From assembly GCF_963676485.1 (NCBI RefSeq), contig NZ_OY781114.1:1696501-1760500 (forward strand): a stretch of 64,000 nt of DNA, read 5' to 3'. Both the position numbers and the translations under genes were made by a program. Each line of letters opens with the position of its first letter. Within the stretch, counting starts at the first letter, position 1. The notes under the pieces were generated by a model. The model saw nothing but the letters and a program-made list of their open reading frames with translations, was not told where the DNA came from and made no database searches. Origin of the DNA: an uncultured Cohaesibacter sp. (GTDB taxonomy: Bacteria > Pseudomonadota > Alphaproteobacteria > Rhizobiales > Cohaesibacteraceae). This document shows, in pieces, positions 43,754-52,042 of the stretch.

Positions 43754-43846
43754 CTCGAGTGCAACTTAGCCGACTTTAAGTGAGACGCTTCTCCTCTGAG
43801 TAGCTATAGACAGAGTATTCGTCAACTGGGAATGAAAGAGAAATTC

Positions 43847-44018
43847 GGCCAATTTTGTTGAGAAGTCTAGGGTCAATACTTGGCGTCCGGTTTTGTAGAT
43901 CTTAATTCCTGAGTTCTGGAAAATCCGAATTTCTATCCGTCCCAGCACTGCTACGAGAAGTCGTATTCCAAAATTTCGGCAAGAAATTTGTGACGGGCAC
44001 TTTTTCAAAGGAACGGCT
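43847..44018. mobile_element. MITE-like element, copy 3, degenerate
   Basis: CGGCCAATTTTGTTGAGAAG at the left and TTTTTCAAAGGAACGGC at the right are diverged versions of the MITE ends; inner matches include CAAAATTTCGGCAAGAAATT. It abuts the left edge of the next family 1 repeat rather than its GGCC centre. Confidence 0.65.
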
Positions 44019-44165
44019 CGGAGCGGACTTGGGCAGGGCAATAATCTGCGACGGTCACGCTGGTCCTGTTTAGCAATGGCGGCCCAAAGCCGCCGTTCGT
44101 TAGCGGATCTACGCGGCAAGCCCGCTTCCCCATTGCCGCCATTCGTTCAGTTTGCAGCATTTTGA
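44015..44165 (+). repeat. Family 1 intergenic repeat, full length, forward
   Basis: GGCTCGGAGCGGACTTGGGC, GCAATGGCGGCCC, GCCGCCGTTCGTTAGCGG, CTTCCCCATTGCCGCCATTC, GTTTGCAGCATTTTG. Confidence 0.8.
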
Positions 44166-44243
44166 TATAGGGAACTTCAGTAACGCGTACTTTCGAGACA
44201 TGCACTGCAAAATCGACAATGAGAAATTCAGCCACACCAAGTT

Positions 44244-44719
44244 ATGGTGGTGAAAATATTAACAGCCCCTAGTGGACGCAATGATTGTAAATGCAGTGGT
44301 AGGACAAAGCGCTCGTTCGCGTGGCTTGCAGCTCTCTTCTTTTGCAACTGGCTAGCAGTTGAATTGTATATGCCGTGGCGCAGTGTCCATTACCGCCTTG
44401 ATGTGACTTTTGAAGTGGATGGCGTTACTGTCACTGGTAGTGGTGTGCAGAAGTTCTTCATAATTCGCGACAGAGTTCCGTTGAGCCCCGGCGCGTTGAG
44501 CATGCGGACATCTTGTTAGGCTTGTCGGCAGGCACTCTGGAACATGTCAAATCCCTCGTAGCAAGCCTAATGATTACATTCGAGCTGTTAACGAAGGGGA
44601 TCAAGCAACGGTTGCCGTGGTTATCAGACTATCAAGAGCCACATTTAGGATACGGGCCATATGCATCTGATCCACCTCATTATCAATTTCTAGTTCATGG
44701 CCATTACAGGAAAAAATAA
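44244..44719 (+). pseudogene. Frameshifted membrane-anchored hypothetical protein
   Basis: The first part (44244-44519) encodes a single membrane segment (FAWLAALFFCNWLAVELYMP) and the start of a beta-rich domain (YRLDVTFEVDGVTVTGSGVQ). It then reads into a stop. From about 44450 the coding sense continues in another frame (EVLHNSRQSSVEPRRVEHAD, then LSDYQEPHLGYGPYASDP) to a stop at 44719. A loss of one base in CAGGAAGTT, now CAGAAGTT, would explain this. The family is of unknown function and is often followed by a gene like the next one. Confidence 0.6.
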
Positions 44720-44720
44720 A

Positions 44721-45239
44721 ATGCAACCCAAAAGGAGATCACCATTACTGCTTCTGCTTTGTTTGGCAGCATTTCTCATTTTCCGCCAAATACTTATCTA
44801 TAACGATTTCTGTACTGACCAGAGAAGATGGTTACAAGATCAAGAATTTTTCGAGGCTGCCATGCGATCTGTCTACGAACACTACCCTCCCCAAAGATTT
44901 CGCATTCCGGGATTTTTCTCGAAAAAAATTGTTAACCACGTCGAGTATCAGAGTTATGAGGATTTTGTTCAGAAAAATCTAAATTGTTGTGAGATGTCTC
45001 CAACCGGTTGGAAAGGTATATCAATTGGTATTTTTCGTAGATTGACTGGCTATTCCGTTGGCTTTGTAAAAGTCGAATTTCGGGCTGATGCAGATGGGCT
45101 TACAGCGGAAGACCGGGCTTGGATTTTGGAAAATAGAGGCCCCTCTGGATTTAAGTCAGAGCAATTCCGCAATTTGAGTTCAAAGAATTTGGCTTTCGTC
45201 CCCATGACTAACTGCGGCAAAATTTGGCGTGGTTATTAA
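44721..45239 (+). CDS. Membrane-anchored hypothetical protein
   Basis: A 172-residue protein with one N-terminal membrane segment (LLLLLCLAAFLIFRQILIY) and an extracytoplasmic or periplasmic domain containing two adjacent cysteines (KNLNCCEMSPTGWKG). The family is not named. The ATG lies one base after the end of the frameshifted upstream gene, with AGGAAAAAATAA as a weak ribosome binding site, so the two formed one transcript. Composition is AT-rich. Confidence 0.65.
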   Translation: MQPKRRSPLLLLLCLAAFLIFRQILIYNDFCTDQRRWLQDQEFFEAAMRSVYEHYPPQRFRIPGFFSKKIVNHVEYQSYEDFVQKNLNCCEMSPTGWKGISIGIFRRLTGYSVGFVKVEFRADADGLTAEDRAWILENRGPSGFKSEQFRNLSSKNLAFVPMTNCGKIWRGY

Positions 45240-45244
45240 AAACG

Positions 45245-45353
45245 AAATTTTTAGGCTCTGATGTTGTTGACGCCCGCCGCTGGCTCTGATGTGCGAAGGT
45301 GGGATTTTTTGTTGATCCTTTAGGAGGCGCCTACAGCATCAGAGCCTAAATTT
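45245..45353. mobile_element. Small inverted-repeat element (~109 bp)
   Basis: AAATTTTTAGGCTCTGATG at the left and CATCAGAGCCTAAATTT at the right are near-perfect inverted ends. GGCTCTGATG occurs a second time inside (about 45282). It lacks coding capacity and is probably a miniature or internally deleted insertion sequence, lying just after the preceding gene's stop. Confidence 0.65.
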
Positions 45354-45381
45354 CATGCGCCGATGTACTCTTCTGGCAAAG

Positions 45382-45606
45382 AGGGCTCCCTACCGTCTGG
45401 AGCACCGCGTCATCATCGAAAACACTCATCCTAGCTTGCGTTTAGCAATCGCGGCCCAATGCGGCCATTCGCGGTCCGATTGATGCTGTGTCGCAACATC
45501 CCACTAGCCGACATTCGGCGGCGAGCATACGCGCAATGCGGCTTCCCCATGGCAGCCGTTCGAACGAAGCGCTGCATTTCTTCGGCCTGACGACGGGCGG
45601 GCGGCC
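45382..45606 (+). repeat. Family 1 intergenic repeat, full length with spacer, forward (last copy)
   Basis: Left module (GAGGGCTCCCTACCGTCTGG, GCGTCATCATCGAAAACACT, TTTAGCAATCGCGGCCC), about 30 bp of spacer, then right module (TAGCCGACATTCGGCGG, GGCTTCCCCATGGCAGCC, GTTCGAACGAAGCGCTGC). No further copy was found to the right. Confidence 0.8.
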
Positions 45607-45840
45607 TTGCGACGTACAATGTAGAAAAAGTGTATCGACCTTCTAAGTTTAAGCCGGTAATTTGAATGCCTCGACAGGCGTGCGCATGGCAAGAGCCTGA
45701 TGAGGGTGGCAGTCCTTAATGCAACAGGTTGTAGAAATTCATTTAACCGCTCACCTGAGGTCTTTTCTCACCTAGGAAAAGCTGAAAATTTTTTCATCGA
45801 GAGTTTTCTTGATCGCTTGTACGGACAAAAAGGTAAGACA

Positions 45841-47769
45841 ATGGAAATTACATTTGACAGGAAGAATATCAATGCCTGCCTGCAGCAGAGATTTGAATTA
45901 CCAACCTATCAACGAGAATATCGCTGGCAATCGAACCATTTGAGGGAATTGCTGAATGACATTCAGGATGAGTTTTCTTCAAACTATGATGTGTCACACG
46001 GTCGGCCGAAGGTGGCGGAGTACTCCCCTTATTTTTTAGGGACGATTATCACAACAACGGGTGCAGACGGCGCAAGAGCAATCATCGATGGTCAGCAAAG
46101 GATAACGACGATCACACTAATCCTAGCGTACATAAATCGCTACGCGAAGAACAATCAGCATCAAGCGGTTTCAAACACTGAGCAGCTTATTCGGAGGTCT
46201 GCATACGGCTTAAGCCAGTTTAATATCGATTTGGATGAAGATCGAGCCGCGTTGCTGGGGCTGCTCTTGGATCGCCATGACCTTTCTGGCGGAGACTTAG
46301 ATGATGCCGTTGAAACCATTGAAGGGCTCTCCGAGGGGGCTCGCGATATGTATAAGAGGTTCTGCGAAATTGAAGATTTGATCGCCCCAGATATAAAAGG
46401 CGACGTGTTTCCGAGGTTTGTTGATTATATTATTGAACGAGTTTATCTATTCGAGATTGGCGTGCCGAGCGAGCAGGACGGGCACAGAGTATTCGTCACC
46501 ATGAATGATAGAGGATTGCGTCTCTCACCTCTTGACCTCCTTAAAGGGTACCTGCTCTCTAACATTAATGACAGTAGCTCCAACAGCGAGGCCAATAAGA
46601 AGTGGTCTGAGTGCATCCGCTCTTTGCGAGATATCGGGCGCGACGAAGAAAGTGCATTCTTTAAAAATTGGCTTCGCGCTCAATATGCGGTGACAACGCG
46701 TGGAAAATCGCGCGGCGACGCACCTGCTGACTTTGAGGTGATTGGGGATGCATACCATAGATGGTTTGTCAGCAAAGCCGCAGACATCGGCCTAAGAGAC
46801 TCCGACGATTTCTACAACCTTGTTAGCAAGGATATTCCGTTTTTTGTAAACCAGTATAAAAGAATAAAAACCTTTGAAGAAACCTTCTCACTAGATTTCG
46901 CGCACGTATTCTACAATGGAGCAAAAGGTGTGGCGCTTCAGTATATGGTGATATTGGCGACGCTAGATCCAAATGATACGAGCTCAACGATTGACAGAAA
47001 GATAAAGCTGGCAAGCTTCTATATCGACGCAATCCTTACATCACGAGTAATTGAAGGTAAGTACAACAATTACGACAATACCAAATCGCTATTTTTCGAC
47101 CTAGCCAAAGACCTCCGAGGCAAAAGTCCCGCGGAAATACGTCAATACATCGAACCCAAAATGCGAAATATCTGTTCCGCGATATCGCAGATCGCAGACG
47201 TATCGTATAAGACTGCTAAACGGCAAGACTTGCTCCACCTGCTGGCCCGACTAGCCGCTCACCTCGAAGATAGCCTTGAACTCACCAACAAAGTTGGCTT
47301 TCCGGAATACATCAGCAGGGTGAAGGGACCGAAAACGTTTGATATCGAGCACATTGTAACCGCGAAGCAAGGCGTGAAAATTGGCGCCGCAGATGATGGT
47401 GCCCCAATTGTGACGGACACAACCACTAACGGTTGGAGAGACCGAATTGGATCACTTATTCTTTTGCCGCGTGGGCGCAATAGATCCCTACAGGACAAGG
47501 GATTTCTGGACAAGTTGCCCGTTTACGCGACTGAAAGCATCTTGGCTTCTTCGTTGTCTGCTGACTTTTACGAGAATCATCCGAACGTAGACGCCCATAT
47601 TTCCACTACTAATCTGCCAATGACACCAATAGTGTCATTCTCTGAAAGCTCTCTCGAGTTGAGGGAAGAATTGTATAGGACCTTGGCCGATAGAATTTGG
47701 AACGCCAGGAACCTCGATTCTATTTGCCCGACTATGCCCCTCGCGCCTGATCCGGGCCAAAGTGCCTGA
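45841..47769 (+). CDS. DUF262 and DUF1524 (HNH-type) domain protein, GmrSD-like restriction enzyme
   Basis: A 642-residue protein. The N-terminal DUF262 domain has PTYQREYRWQ at about residues 21-30 and the nucleotide-motor motif IIDGQQRITTI at 81-91. The C-terminal DUF1524 nuclease domain has FDIEHIVTAKQ near residue 500 and RIGSLILLPRGRNRSLQD near 540. This is the single-chain form of GmrS/GmrD, type IV modification-dependent restriction enzymes that cut glucosylated or otherwise modified phage DNA. The ATG at 45841 has AAAGGTAAGACA upstream; the longer frame from 45700 begins in repeat-flank sequence. It is the last accessory gene before the tRNA boundary. Confidence 0.87.
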   Translation: MEITFDRKNINACLQQRFELPTYQREYRWQSNHLRELLNDIQDEFSSNYDVSHGRPKVAEYSPYFLGTIITTTGADGARAIIDGQQRITTITLILAYINRYAKNNQHQAVSNTEQLIRRSAYGLSQFNIDLDEDRAALLGLLLDRHDLSGGDLDDAVETIEGLSEGARDMYKRFCEIEDLIAPDIKGDVFPRFVDYIIERVYLFEIGVPSEQDGHRVFVTMNDRGLRLSPLDLLKGYLLSNINDSSSNSEANKKWSECIRSLRDIGRDEESAFFKNWLRAQYAVTTRGKSRGDAPADFEVIGDAYHRWFVSKAADIGLRDSDDFYNLVSKDIPFFVNQYKRIKTFEETFSLDFAHVFYNGAKGVALQYMVILATLDPNDTSSTIDRKIKLASFYIDAILTSRVIEGKYNNYDNTKSLFFDLAKDLRGKSPAEIRQYIEPKMRNICSAISQIADVSYKTAKRQDLLHLLARLAAHLEDSLELTNKVGFPEYISRVKGPKTFDIEHIVTAKQGVKIGAADDGAPIVTDTTTNGWRDRIGSLILLPRGRNRSLQDKGFLDKLPVYATESILASSLSADFYENHPNVDAHISTTNLPMTPIVSFSESSLELREELYRTLADRIWNARNLDSICPTMPLAPDPGQSA

Positions 47770-48324
47770 GAGAGTATTTCACAAGGTTAGTTGTTAAATG
47801 AGCATCTCGCTTCCAGCCAAATGGACGGTTCCGTCGGACAGGAAGTCTGCCATTCCAAGATTATATCCTGAAAGGCAGTGTGGGGCCAGTTGCGTTAGGT
47901 GAGGTGCCATCTTTCGTTCTAGAAGCAAAGCCCGTTTGCTGCTCGAACGGGCGGCGATGGCCAGGATGAGCTTTGAGGTCCCACGAATGTCTGCTTCCAC
48001 TGGCGGCATCAGAACTCTCGCAGTTGCAGGAAATGTCAGCAATCCGCCCGGAACAGACCTGCGTGAAGCTGGCACGAAACCGCTCGTTGCAATTCGCGTA
48101 AATCGACCAGCGCCGAGCTACTTGGTTTGAATACATCCATTGCCGATTGAAGCGTACCGTCAGCTCCACTCAACATGAAAGAATTGAAGAAAACCGTGGA
48201 AAGGACCATAGACCTTTGCATAGGTTTGTGTAGCAAAATGTGTAGCAAATTTGGGGGATCTTGCGGGAGCACTAGCACCAAGCGATTGAATTTACTATAT
48301 AAATTCCAATTTTCGCTTGAAAAA
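47770..48324. other. Non-coding boundary between accessory region and tRNA-Ser
   Basis: Several short overlapping frames exist but none looks like a protein. A GCCCGTT/AACGGGC hairpin lies at 47930-47952. Just before the tRNA, from about 48175, a plus-strand frame with GLCSKMCSKFGGSCGS reads toward and into the tRNA, resembling the ragged C-terminal tail of an integrase gene next to its tRNA attachment site. This is a weak hint only; no integrase core motif is present. Confidence 0.4.
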
Positions 48325-48414
48325 TGGCGGAGAGACAGGGATTCGAACCCTGGAGACGGTTACCCGCCTACACGCGTTCCAGGCGTGCGCCTTCGACCAC
48401 TCGGCCACCTCTCC
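48325..48414 (-). tRNA. tRNA-Ser(GGA)
   Basis: A 90-nt class II tRNA on the minus strand with acceptor stem GGAGAGG/CTCTCC, D arm GGCCGAGTGG, anticodon loop CTGGAAC (anticodon GGA), a long variable arm, T arm GGGTTCGAATCCC and an encoded CCA. Its 3' end faces the accessory half, the side on which integrative elements insert. Confidence 0.95.
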
Positions 48415-48781
48415 GTACCGTAAGTGTGGGCGCACTATAGCCAAAAAAAACGCGAACGCAAGCCACTAAACTTCAATCTGTTGACAGAAAACACAGCTTC
48501 CTTTGTGAACATGGCTAAAATTCTGTTTTCCCTTTGGTTTCCTAAGATTAGGACGACCAGTCACGCCATGGATCATTCGGGTCCGAGCCGGATTGCGTTT
48601 CTGAATTGTAAGCTACAGAAGTATGCTGGCTTGTCGATTTTACTGATTTTCTTCAGAAGCAAAAAATTTCAAACCGATTTGTAACAAATATGATATTTAT
48701 GCGTTCATTCTTTGGAGTATTTTGCTTTGAGGGAAGAATCTCGCTCTGGCTGCAAGGCAATGATTTGGAAAGGCTGGCTCA
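48415..48781. other. Gap between tRNA-Ser and the small membrane protein gene
   Basis: No gene is supported. The stretch just right of the tRNA should contain the tRNA promoter on the minus strand. Family 1 repeats are absent. Confidence 0.5.
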
Positions 48782-49102
48782 ATGAGAATCATTCGGTTTT
48801 TGTTTTCCTTTATCGGCCTCTGGATCTGCGCCCTGTCCCTCTTGGCGCTGGTGCTTGATGGTGTTCGCTCGATTGCGGCCAATATGATTGTTATGAAATC
48901 CCTCAAGGATACCTGGTTTGAAATCAATCGGGAGAGCCTCGTTGTGGCTCAGGATTTCGTTCAACGCACGCTTCACCCTCTGGTCTGGGATCCTGTTATG
49001 CAATGGATTCTGATGGCACCAGCATGGCTGGTCGTGGGCGTGATCGGATTGCTCTTTGTCTATCTGGGGCGGAAGCGGCGCCCGAAAGTGATCCGTATCT
49101 AA
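48782..49102 (+). CDS. Small conserved membrane protein
   Basis: A 106-residue inner-membrane protein with an N-terminal segment (FLFSFIGLWICALSLLALVL) and a C-terminal one (MAPAWLVVGVIGLLFVYLG), followed by a basic tail (RKRRPKVIRI). Between them, DGVRSIAANMIVMKSLKDTW is a pattern I associate with small uncharacterised proteins of Hyphomicrobiales. Its function is unknown. It sits 118 bp upstream of msrA in the same direction. Confidence 0.75.
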   Translation: MRIIRFLFSFIGLWICALSLLALVLDGVRSIAANMIVMKSLKDTWFEINRESLVVAQDFVQRTLHPLVWDPVMQWILMAPAWLVVGVIGLLFVYLGRKRRPKVIRI

Positions 49103-49219
49103 ATACGAGCCCTACAAGGCATTGTATTGAAATGGCGTGAGCGAACACTTGTTTCAGAGCCTCTAGGAGCCCATTTGAAGTGTTCAGAGGCCTATGCCTG
49201 TCCCTTCGAGGAGATGATC

Positions 49220-49861
49220 ATGTTCGGATTTCAACGTGCGAAAGCGACAATGCCCAATCAGGAAGAAGCGCTGCCCGGGCGCTCCACTCCGCTCAAGACA
49301 GCTCAGACCCACTTTGTGCTTGGCCAACCTCTGCAGCCGCCATTCCCGGCGGGATGTGAGCAGGTGCAATTCGGCATGGGATGCTTCTGGGGGGCCGAAC
49401 GTGTGTTCTGGCCATTGGAAGGTGTATATGTAACGGCTGTAGGCTATAGCGGAGGCTATACGCCCAATCCCACCTATGAAGAGGTGTGCAGTGGCAGAAC
49501 CGGCCATACCGAGACCGTTCTGGTGGTTTATAACCCCAAGCTTTTGCCTTTTGAAGCGCTTCTCAAGCATTTCTGGGAAAATCACGACCCGACGCAAGGG
49601 ATGCGGCAGGGCAATGATATCGGCACGCAATATCGTTCGGCCATCTATGTCAGCTCTGATGAACAACTCATGACTGCAGAACATGCGCGTCAGGATTATC
49701 AGAATGCGCTGGCCGGCCAAGGCTTTGGCACCATCAGCAGCGAGATCAAACGCAGCGGCCCCTTCTACTATGCCGAGGACTATCATCAGCAATATCTGGC
49801 GAAGAATCCAAACGGTTATTGTGGCCTTGGCGGCACCGGCGTCAGCTGTCCCGGCCAATAG
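49220..49861 (+). CDS. msrA: Peptide-methionine (S)-S-oxide reductase MsrA
   Basis: A 213-residue MsrA, which reduces methionine-S-sulfoxide in proteins and protects against oxidative damage. The catalytic cysteine is C55 in [28 protein letters not shown] and the conserved HAETVLV-like block ([10 protein letters not shown]) follow, with [11 protein letters not shown]. The C-terminal region has the recycling cysteines in [13 protein letters not shown]. The ATG at 49220 is chosen because GAGGAG lies at proper spacing. An N-terminal extension of about 45 residues is common for this form. Confidence 0.95.
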   Translation: MFGFQRAKATMPNQEEALPGRSTPLKTAQTHFVLGQPLQPPFPAGCEQVQFGMGCFWGAERVFWPLEGVYVTAVGYSGGYTPNPTYEEVCSGRTGHTETVLVVYNPKLLPFEALLKHFWENHDPTQGMRQGNDIGTQYRSAIYVSSDEQLMTAEHARQDYQNALAGQGFGTISSEIKRSGPFYYAEDYHQQYLAKNPNGYCGLGGTGVSCPGQ

Positions 49862-49914
49862 CTCCACCGGCACGGGACAATCTACGCAGTCAAGGTCGCA
49901 AGTAGCCCTTCATC

Positions 49915-50988
49915 TCAATAATAGAGCGGACGCGGCTTTGGCAGAACCGTCAGGGTCCTGTCCGATTCGATGGGAACATAAGCTGCGCTGCCAACCTTTG
50001 CAGAGGCGACAACTGCGCCCGGCGTAGGAGCTGCAGCCAACACAGCGCGGCAGGCATCAGGCAGATCAGCCAGTGTTACAGCGCGTTTCTTGACCGGCGG
50101 CTTCTTCGGATCGGGCTTTTTCGGTTTCCATGGTGCATCTGATAGCCACCATGCCAGATCCTTGCCGCAACCGTCTCCTGCAGGTGGAGGGGCCTGATTC
50201 TTGCAGCCAGAATATCCCGGAGGGCAAGCGAGCCTCACATGGAAGTGGTAATAGTGGCCATACCACGGGCGCACCTGTCGCAGCCAGCTGCGATCAGAGC
50301 CGGCCATGCTGCACAAGGCTTTCTTGATACCGGGATGCACAAAAATCCGCGCCACCCCCGGCGTCGAAGCGGCTCTTTTGATCAGGCGAAAATGCGCCGC
50401 CGTGAACTTGTTGGGATCCACAGTGCGCGTTCCACTCTTCAGCATAGAAATGGCGGAGACGCTTTCGCGCTCTCCCTTCGAGAAGCGACGCTCGGGCATG
50501 GGGCGTAGCCAGATATCGGCATCCAGACCGATCTGATGCGACGCATGGCCGGATGTCATGGGGCCACCACGCGGCTGGGCGATGTCTCCCACCAGAAGAC
50601 CATTCCAACCATCATAAGCCTTGGCATCGGCAGCAAGCTTTTCCAGAAAATCAATGAGAACAGGTTGCCCCCAATTGCGATTGCGCGACAGGCGCATGGC
50701 CTGCCATGCGGGCCCATCTACGGGTAGAGCGACTGCGCCGGCCTGACACCCCTTGGCATAGGAGCCAATGGATCGGGCCTGCAAATTAGCAGGGAGTCTT
50801 ACCTTGCCAAACAGCACCTTGGCCGGCGTTTGCGCCAGGGCTTCATCCATGCCGCCAACAACAATTGACAGGGACAGACAGCCAATCAAAAAGGCGAACC
50901 GATGGGCCCATTGGGACGCAAAAGGCCCCACCTGCCTGACAGTTGTTCTGGATCCATCCCTTTTTCTTGCTGCTCGATATGATTGCAT
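49915..50988 (-). CDS. mepA: Penicillin-insensitive murein endopeptidase (MepA family)
   Basis: A 357-residue periplasmic peptidoglycan endopeptidase that cuts D-alanyl-meso-diaminopimelyl cross-links. An N-terminal hydrophobic segment (FAFLIGCLSLSIVVGG) serves as signal. The zinc-binding LAS-type motifs are visible in TSGHASHQIGLDADIWL and YYHFHVRLACPPG. The C-terminal part is proline- and lysine-rich (KPKKPDPKKPPVKKRA) and then a short domain not found in E. coli MepA. The start is the ATG at 50988 with GGAG 7 bases upstream; upstream ATGs are in frame. Confidence 0.9.
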   Translation of the reverse strand: MQSYRAARKRDGSRTTVRQVGPFASQWAHRFAFLIGCLSLSIVVGGMDEALAQTPAKVLFGKVRLPANLQARSIGSYAKGCQAGAVALPVDGPAWQAMRLSRNRNWGQPVLIDFLEKLAADAKAYDGWNGLLVGDIAQPRGGPMTSGHASHQIGLDADIWLRPMPERRFSKGERESVSAISMLKSGTRTVDPNKFTAAHFRLIKRAASTPGVARIFVHPGIKKALCSMAGSDRSWLRQVRPWYGHYYHFHVRLACPPGYSGCKNQAPPPAGDGCGKDLAWWLSDAPWKPKKPDPKKPPVKKRAVTLADLPDACRAVLAAAPTPGAVVASAKVGSAAYVPIESDRTLTVLPKPRPLYY

Positions 50989-51186
50989 GATGCAACTCCG
51001 CCTCATGAAGGTTTCCATGTTTGCGATCCTATACATAAATTGTTAACCATATATGGAGCGAGGAAAAATTCCTTTGGACTTGACACATTTGCGCTTCAAG
51101 CAGAGCATCAGCTATGAGATCTGTCTGAAATGCAACTGATTTATCGCTTCCTAGCCTTGAATAAATTTAAATGACGAGAAACGACC

Positions 51187-51762
51187 ATGCGTAGCCTTCC
51201 CGCCCTTTTCTTGCTGCTACCGCTGCTGGCTGGCTGCGCAAGTCTGTCTCAAGAAGAGTGTCAGTCTGGAGATTGGAGCGCTGTTGGCACCAATGATGCC
51301 ATGGAAGGGCGAGACGCATCACGCTTTTCCGACCATATCAAAGCCTGCTCCAAATATGATATCTCACCAGACAAAAATCTCTATCAAATTGGCTACCAAA
51401 AAGGCCTGAGAAGCTATTGCACTCCGTCAAACGGTTTTTCCGTGGGACGGAACGGATATTCCTATCGCCAGATCTGCCCGCCCGCCAGCGAGCCGGAATT
51501 CATGCGCGGCTATTTGCGCGGCAACGCCTTGCATGAGACAGAAACCGAAATTGCTGAAAAAGAGCATGACATTGCACAGCTCAAAAGTGAGAGGGCCAAG
51601 CTTCGGTCTTCTAAAAAAGATGACAAAAAACGAAAAAGCCTGAGGCGCCTTTCTCACGAGATCAATGCTTTGGAGTGGGATTTGCATCGTTTGCGTTTCA
51701 AAAGAGATCGCGACCTTGCTGAAGCCGATCTCTTTCTACAAACGATAGAACCCGCCATCTAA
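51187..51762 (+). CDS. DUF2799 family lipoprotein
   Basis: A 191-residue lipoprotein with signal peptide and lipobox LLAGCAS (cysteine 18). The DUF2799 pattern follows: CQSGDWSAVGTNDAMEGRDA, DKNLYQIGYQKGLRSYC, CPPASEPEFMRGYLRGNA. The C-terminal part, about residues 115-180, is a charged coiled coil. The function of the family is unknown; it is probably anchored to the outer or inner membrane facing the periplasm. Confidence 0.85.
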   Translation: MRSLPALFLLLPLLAGCASLSQEECQSGDWSAVGTNDAMEGRDASRFSDHIKACSKYDISPDKNLYQIGYQKGLRSYCTPSNGFSVGRNGYSYRQICPPASEPEFMRGYLRGNALHETETEIAEKEHDIAQLKSERAKLRSSKKDDKKRKSLRRLSHEINALEWDLHRLRFKRDRDLAEADLFLQTIEPAI

Positions 51763-52042
51763 GCTTCAAAACATTTCGAATGCGAAATGAAGGCTAGGCG
51801 TCGCCTTGATTAAGGTTAGTAATCCCATAAAGTTCTGTTGCGAAATTCTTCATTGAATTTGGCATTTGCAAGTTTTTCTTTATTTTATTCGGGTTTTATA
51901 CATTTGCGACGGCATTTCCGCAGCTCTGTTCAGAATTTCTTGTAAAATTTCCAGTAGTCTCTGAGAAACGCGGGAGCATTTGTCCTGGAGTGAGCCTGCG
52001 AAGACCTAAAGGGAAAATTGGCAAAAGGGCGTTGCGGTCTAT

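Noticed and set aside
48175-48423. Plus-strand frame ending in tRNA-Ser as a real protein
   Set aside because: Its C-terminal part is the antisense of the tRNA and there is no domain in the remainder. It is kept only as a hint of an integrase tail.
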